A stretch of 9,311 bases of DNA, taken from Smithella sp. GTDB lineage: Bacteria > Desulfobacterota > Syntrophia > Syntrophales > Smithellaceae. The stretch lies in assembly GCA_012797505.1 (NCBI GenBank), contig JAAZOZ010000190.1, forward strand, positions 1 through 9,311. Reading direction: 5' to 3'. The position numbers and the translations under genes were made by a program. Of this stretch, positions 6,367 to 9,311 are shown piece by piece (position 1 is the stretch's first letter; each line of letters begins with the position of its first letter). The notes under the pieces are model-generated. The model worked only from the letters and a program-made list of their open reading frames with translations, did not search any database and was not told the DNA's origin.

Positions 6367-7721
6367 CTGATTTCAGTGAACTGAAAGCCATCCTCGACGA
6401 ACGCCGGGTTTCCTCGGGCGAATCCGTCCGCCATCTGCATTCCCACGACGAATCCTTTCACGCGCCGTCTCTTCCGGACGTCGTCGTGTGGCCCCATACC
6501 ACCGAGGAAGCGAGCCGTCTGGTCCGCTGGGCCCGGGAAAAGCGGGTGCCGGTCACGGCCTGGGGCGCCGGCACCAGCCTGGAAGGAAATCCCATTCCCG
6601 TCCGCGGCGGCATGGTCATGGACTTCAATGAGATGAACCGGATCATCGCCGTCCGTCCGGAAGACTTTCAGGCGGATGTACAGGCCGGAGTCATTTACAA
6701 GGAACTCAACAAGAGGCTCGCCCGCGACGGCCTTTTCTTTCCGCCGGATCCGGGAGCGGCGGCCACCATCGGCGGCATGATCGGCAACAACGCCAGCGGC
6801 ATCCGCTCGGTCCGCTACGGCGCGACGAAGGATTACGTCATGCGCCTGACCGTCGTGCTGCCCGACGGCGAGGTCATTCATGCGGGCAACCGCGCGCGCA
6901 AAAGCTCGTCGGGGTACAACCTGCCCGCACTCTTTACCGGATCGGAAGGAACACTGGGCATCATCACCGAAGCCACGCTGAAGCTCGCCGGTTTGCCGGT
7001 GAATTTCATGGCCGTGCGCGCCACCTTCCCCACCGTCCTGAACGCCACCACGACGGTATATCAGATCATGCGCGCAGGGCTTGCGCCCGCCGCCATGGAA
7101 TTTCTGGACGCCAACGTCGTGCGCGTGCTCAACGCCGACCGGGACCTGACGCTGGAAGAAAATCCCACGCTGCTGATGGAATTTTCCGGATACAGCCGCC
7201 AGGGGCTGGCGGAAGAAATGGCCTTCGTGGAGGAAATCTGCCAGCAAAACGGCGCTCTTTCCATCGACCGGGGAATCGGCGCTGAAGAAAGGGCGCGCCT
7301 GTGGGAAATCCGGCATCAGACCTATGAATCCATCAAGCGCTATCACACGGGCCTTTCGCCCCTGATCATGGACGTGGCGGTGCCGCTTTCGCGCTACAGC
7401 GAAATGGTGGACTTCAGCAAAAACGAGGTGCGGGACCTGACGGCCTACCTCTTCGGCCATGCCGGTGACGGGAATATCCATGTCCACGTCATGGACGATC
7501 CGCAGGACGCAAAACGCTGGGCGCGCGTGGAAGAGGCCACCCGCAGCATCGTCATGAAGGCGCTGGAGTTTGAAGGCACCTGCACGGGCGAACACGGCAT
7601 CGGCATCGGCAAAAGCCGTTTTATGGAAACGGAGCACGGAGCAAGTTTGATGCTCATGAAGCGCCTGAAGGCGCTGCTCGACCCGGAAAACCTCTTCAAT
7701 CCCGGAAAATTTTTTCTCTGA
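6363..7721 (+). CDS. FAD-dependent D-2-hydroxyacid (D-lactate/glycolate) dehydrogenase, GlcD/LDHD family
   Basis: A complete 452-residue flavoprotein, the normal length for the family. It oxidises D-2-hydroxyacids such as D-lactate or glycolate to the 2-oxoacid. The N-terminal FAD_binding_4 (PCMH) domain is at about 37-175, with the pyrophosphate-binding loop AWGAGTSLEGNPIPVRGG (66-83), PPDPGAAATIGGMIGNNASG (127-146) and SSSGYNLPALFTGSEGTLGI (181-200). The C-terminal FAD-oxidase_C domain (about 212-450) carries GHAGDGNIHVHV (365-376), the metal/substrate histidine region, and CTGEHGIGIGK (407-417), and ends with the usual LLDPENLFNPGKFF. No signal peptide is present; such enzymes are cytosolic or peripheral. 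In anaerobes the partner is often an iron-sulfur GlcF-type subunit or an electron-transfer flavoprotein, and neither is in this window. The start overlaps the previous stop as ATGA. D-lactate versus glycolate or 2-hydroxyglutarate cannot be separated by eye. Confidence 0.93.
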   Translation: MTDFSELKAILDERRVSSGESVRHLHSHDESFHAPSLPDVVVWPHTTEEASRLVRWAREKRVPVTAWGAGTSLEGNPIPVRGGMVMDFNEMNRIIAVRPEDFQADVQAGVIYKELNKRLARDGLFFPPDPGAAATIGGMIGNNASGIRSVRYGATKDYVMRLTVVLPDGEVIHAGNRARKSSSGYNLPALFTGSEGTLGIITEATLKLAGLPVNFMAVRATFPTVLNATTTVYQIMRAGLAPAAMEFLDANVVRVLNADRDLTLEENPTLLMEFSGYSRQGLAEEMAFVEEICQQNGALSIDRGIGAEERARLWEIRHQTYESIKRYHTGLSPLIMDVAVPLSRYSEMVDFSKNEVRDLTAYLFGHAGDGNIHVHVMDDPQDAKRWARVEEATRSIVMKALEFEGTCTGEHGIGIGKSRFMETEHGASLMLMKRLKALLDPENLFNPGKFFL

Positions 7722-7761
7722 TCAAAACCCGCCGCACAGGCCGTCAAGGGAGCTCCCCGCC

Positions 7762-8637
7762 ATGGAAGACATCATTTACAGGGGTGTGCTGACCAACATC
7801 GGCGAACTGTCTTTTTTAGCCGGAGAAAACGGCAGCCGGCACCTGGAAGGCGAAAAAATCTGGAGCGGGTATCTGGCGCACTGGAGCGGAAAGAGCGTCT
7901 GCGCCCGCAGGCTGCCGCAAATCGATTATGAAACAGGCAAACCCGTCATTCTCGTGTGGCCGGACACGCCTGTTCCTAATACCTCCCTTGTTGAACTCTA
8001 CTTCAATGAACGGCTCGTGAAATATCCCTTGTCGTTTCTGGGACATCTGGCCGTTCTGGTAAATGGGAAAGTCTTCAACTTCTCGCATTGGATGAACGAG
8101 AACGAGGCCATGAGTCCCGAAGAATATTTTTTCCGGCCGGCACTGGGCGAGTTCGCCCCGGATCCGGCGAGCGGACGCGACAATACGGAAGACCCCCAAA
8201 GGCCCTACTACGACAAATTCGGCAGGCTTTTCATGCGGACGATTCATGTGCTGAGGATTTCCGGCCTCGACACGCGCAGGCTTTCCGGATTTTTTTTCAC
8301 CGAACTCGAAAAAATCCGCAGCACACCGCCCGATCCGAAAGAGCCCGGCAAGTACCGGGACTTTCATATCCTGACCAAGAGCTGCGCCACCATTATCCGC
8401 GACGGATTTCAAAGCCTGGGATTCGAGAAGATCAGCGGCATCTTCCCCCGGGATCTCTTCGTCAACATGGCTTATTTCTTTTTAAAACCGCTTCGGCTGC
8501 CAAACGTACAGGCTTCCCTTCATACGCTCCGGCAGCTCCAGGTTCCCGAGGCCGCCCCCAGCGCCATGCCGCCGTTGTTGAATCCGCAAAACAGGCTCCG
8601 GTACAGAACCCTCAGAAAAGAATACGACGTCGGATGA
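7762..8637 (+). CDS. Uncharacterised protein, possible permuted papain-like (DUF4105-type) fold
   Basis: I do not recognise this 291-residue protein with certainty. It has no signal peptide or clear membrane helix. The first 65 residues (IYRGVLTNIGELSFLAG, then GKSVCARRLPQ) have a beta-rich pattern that could be a small OB-like barrel. The middle has SFLGHLAVLVNGKVFNFSHW (91-110), with His95 followed by a hydrophobic strand, and later FHILTKSCATIIRDGF (201-216) with Cys208 in an NC-like helix start. A His-strand followed by a Cys-helix is the order seen in circularly permuted NlpC/P60-like and DUF4105-type hydrolases, so a thiol hydrolase or structural relative is possible; this is inference. 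The C-terminus (about 245-291) is rich in Arg, Leu and Pro. An AAGGGAG site at 7746-7752 sits nine bases before the ATG. It lies 40 bases after the FAD dehydrogenase and is probably the last gene of that operon. Confidence 0.7.
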   Translation: MEDIIYRGVLTNIGELSFLAGENGSRHLEGEKIWSGYLAHWSGKSVCARRLPQIDYETGKPVILVWPDTPVPNTSLVELYFNERLVKYPLSFLGHLAVLVNGKVFNFSHWMNENEAMSPEEYFFRPALGEFAPDPASGRDNTEDPQRPYYDKFGRLFMRTIHVLRISGLDTRRLSGFFFTELEKIRSTPPDPKEPGKYRDFHILTKSCATIIRDGFQSLGFEKISGIFPRDLFVNMAYFFLKPLRLPNVQASLHTLRQLQVPEAAPSAMPPLLNPQNRLRYRTLRKEYDVG

Positions 8638-8694
8638 AATGTTTATCCCGGATTACGCAATAGCGATATCGTAATGGTTTGAATTTAATTTTTT

Positions 8695-8783
8695 GTCATT
8701 TCGACCGAAGGGAGAAATCTTCAACAAACAAGGATGATGAAGATTTCTCTTCGTCCCGATTCATCGGGACTCATCGAAAGGAC
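8695..8783. repeat. Three-stem palindromic element in a convergent gap
   Basis: The outer stem GTCATTTCGA (8695-8704) pairs with TCGAAAGGAC (8774-8783) with one mismatch. Inside, GAGAAATCTTC (8712-8722) pairs perfectly with GAAGATTTCTC (8739-8749) around a 16-base loop, with CGAA/TTCG (8706-8709 with 8750-8753) as an extension across a two-base bulge. Next to it GTCCCGAT (8753-8760) pairs perfectly with ATCGGGAC (8763-8770). The whole folds as a cloverleaf-like unit and differs in sequence from the GTAG elements. Wording such as GTCATTTCGACCGAAGGGAG looks to me like a dispersed intergenic repeat seen in many genomes, from memory and unverified. Confidence 0.8.
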
Positions 8784-8798
8784 CGCTTTGATTTTTTT
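8753..8798 (+). terminator. Possible terminator of the four-gene operon
   Basis: The perfect eight-pair hairpin at 8753-8770 and the outer repeat stem ending at 8783 are followed by seven T at 8792-8798. The distance from stem to T-run (about eight bases from the outer stem) is longer than ideal, so efficiency is uncertain. On the minus strand the opposite side of the element has an A-run rather than a T-run, so it would not act as a classical terminator for the lon gene. Confidence 0.4.
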
Positions 8799-8822
8799 AT
8801 ATCTCTCTTGCGAAATCCGGAT

Positions 8823-9311
8823 TTATTTCTTTTTTGCAACCGGTTTGCGCGCAATTTTTGTTCTGCTTTTGTCCCCTTTCGCCGCCGGTTTCGCGCTTCC
8901 GGGCTTTACCGCTTTCTTCTCTGCCTTTTGTTTCATCGTTTTTTCTCTGGCCGGCTCCAGCGCAAGCCGCAGCACTTCCGTCATGTCGCTCACAAAATGG
9001 AATTTCACCTTTTTCCGCACATTGGCCGGAATATCATCGAGGTCCTTCCGGTTCCACGCGGGCAGAATGAGGGTTTTGATTCCCGCGCGATAGGCCGCAA
9101 GTACCTTTTCCTTGATGCCGCCCACGGGCAGCACCGCGCCGCGCAGCGTGATCTCTCCGGTCATCGCCAGTTGCTTTCTCACCTTGCGGTTGGTCAGAAG
9201 CGAGGTCAGGGCCGTCAGCATCGTGACGCCCGCCGACGGGCCGTCCTTGGGCGTCGCGCCCGTCGGAACATGGATGTGGATGTCGCGGTCTTCGAAAAAG
9301 TCGGGATTCAC
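8823..9311 (-). CDS. lon: ATP-dependent protease Lon, C-terminal proteolytic domain (5' partial)
   Basis: This is the 3' end of a Lon (S16) protease gene on the minus strand; the frame is still open at the window edge and the ATPase and N-terminal domains lie beyond. The visible 162 residues start inside the protease domain (DIHIHVPTGATPKDGPSAG). The catalytic Ser is in DGPSAG (codon 9234-9236) and the catalytic Lys in GGIKEKVLAA (codon 9111-9113), so the Ser-Lys dyad is intact. Lon degrades misfolded and regulatory proteins in the cytosol. After the domain's usual end (near EVLRLALEP) comes an extra tail of about 42 residues (8823-8951) rich in Lys, Ala and Pro, with about 14 Lys and 3 Arg against 3 acidic residues. 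This is unusual compared with the short tail of E. coli Lon. The gene converges on the plus-strand operon across a 185-base gap. Confidence 0.95.
   Translation of the reverse strand: MNPDFFEDRDIHIHVPTGATPKDGPSAGVTMLTALTSLLTNRKVRKQLAMTGEITLRGAVLPVGGIKEKVLAAYRAGIKTLILPAWNRKDLDDIPANVRKKVKFHFVSDMTEVLRLALEPAREKTMKQKAEKKAVKPGSAKPAAKGDKSRTKIARKPVAKKK

Noticed and set aside
6282..7637. Long minus-strand open frame of about 451 codons
   Set aside because: It is the antisense shadow of the FAD dehydrogenase gene. Its translation has no family motif and is dominated by His, Asp, Gly and Arg.
8652..8675. Small hairpin ATTACG/CGTAAT after the last operon gene
   Set aside because: Only six pairs with a 12-base loop, and the T-rich stretch begins too far downstream to call it a terminator.
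8734..9093. Plus-strand open frame of 119 codons with hydrophobic residues
   Set aside because: It is antisense to the lysine-rich end of lon and starts inside the palindromic repeat; Phe and Ser runs arise from Lys and Ala codons on the other strand.

Overview
The window reads as an ordinary, gene-dense stretch of a GC-rich Gram-negative chromosome. The gene content fits a strictly or facultatively anaerobic bacterium of the Desulfobacterota (old 'Deltaproteobacteria'), perhaps near Syntrophales. The reasons are a 7TM-DISM diguanylate cyclase, a BrkB/YihY protein fused to a cyclic-nucleotide-binding module, a GlcD-type FAD dehydrogenase, and intergenic spaces filled with hairpin repeats. This lineage call is inference from style and family content, not from a marker gene.

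Layout. (1) 1-780, plus strand: 3' part of an alpha/beta-hydrolase (esterase or monoacylglycerol-lipase-like) whose start lies outside the window. (2) 781-1043: a gap with three palindromic elements and a probable sigma70-type promoter. (3) 1044-4373: a two-gene unit in which a BrkB membrane protein with a C-terminal CRP-like module is followed 39 bases later by a membrane-bound diguanylate cyclase with an intact active site and inhibitory site. (4) 4374-4637: a gap with a cluster of three more hairpin repeats and a promoter. (5) 4638-8637: a compact plus-strand run of four genes: a zinc alcohol dehydrogenase, a transglutaminase-like cysteine-fold protein, an FAD-dependent D-2-hydroxyacid dehydrogenase (its start overlaps the previous stop) and an uncharacterised protein with a possible permuted papain-like His/Cys arrangement. 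(6) 8638-8822: a convergent gap with an 89-base three-stem palindromic element. (7) 8823-9311, minus strand: the C-terminal protease end of Lon with an unusual lysine-rich tail; its 5' part lies beyond the window.

How the parts may work together. The 1044-4373 unit joins a nucleotide-binding membrane protein to an enzyme that makes c-di-GMP, so the two may form one signalling circuit. The 4638-8637 run has two oxidoreductases that could act in sequence on hydroxy compounds, with two accessory proteins of unknown role.

The most unusual feature is the repeats. Four intergenic elements (six hairpin arms) all carry GTAG at the foot of a hairpin, which is the signature of REP sequences moved by RAYT (TnpA-REP) transposases. 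The arms occur in mixed combinations, and one element supplies the stop codon of the upstream gene. No complete new defence or mobile system is visible in the window.
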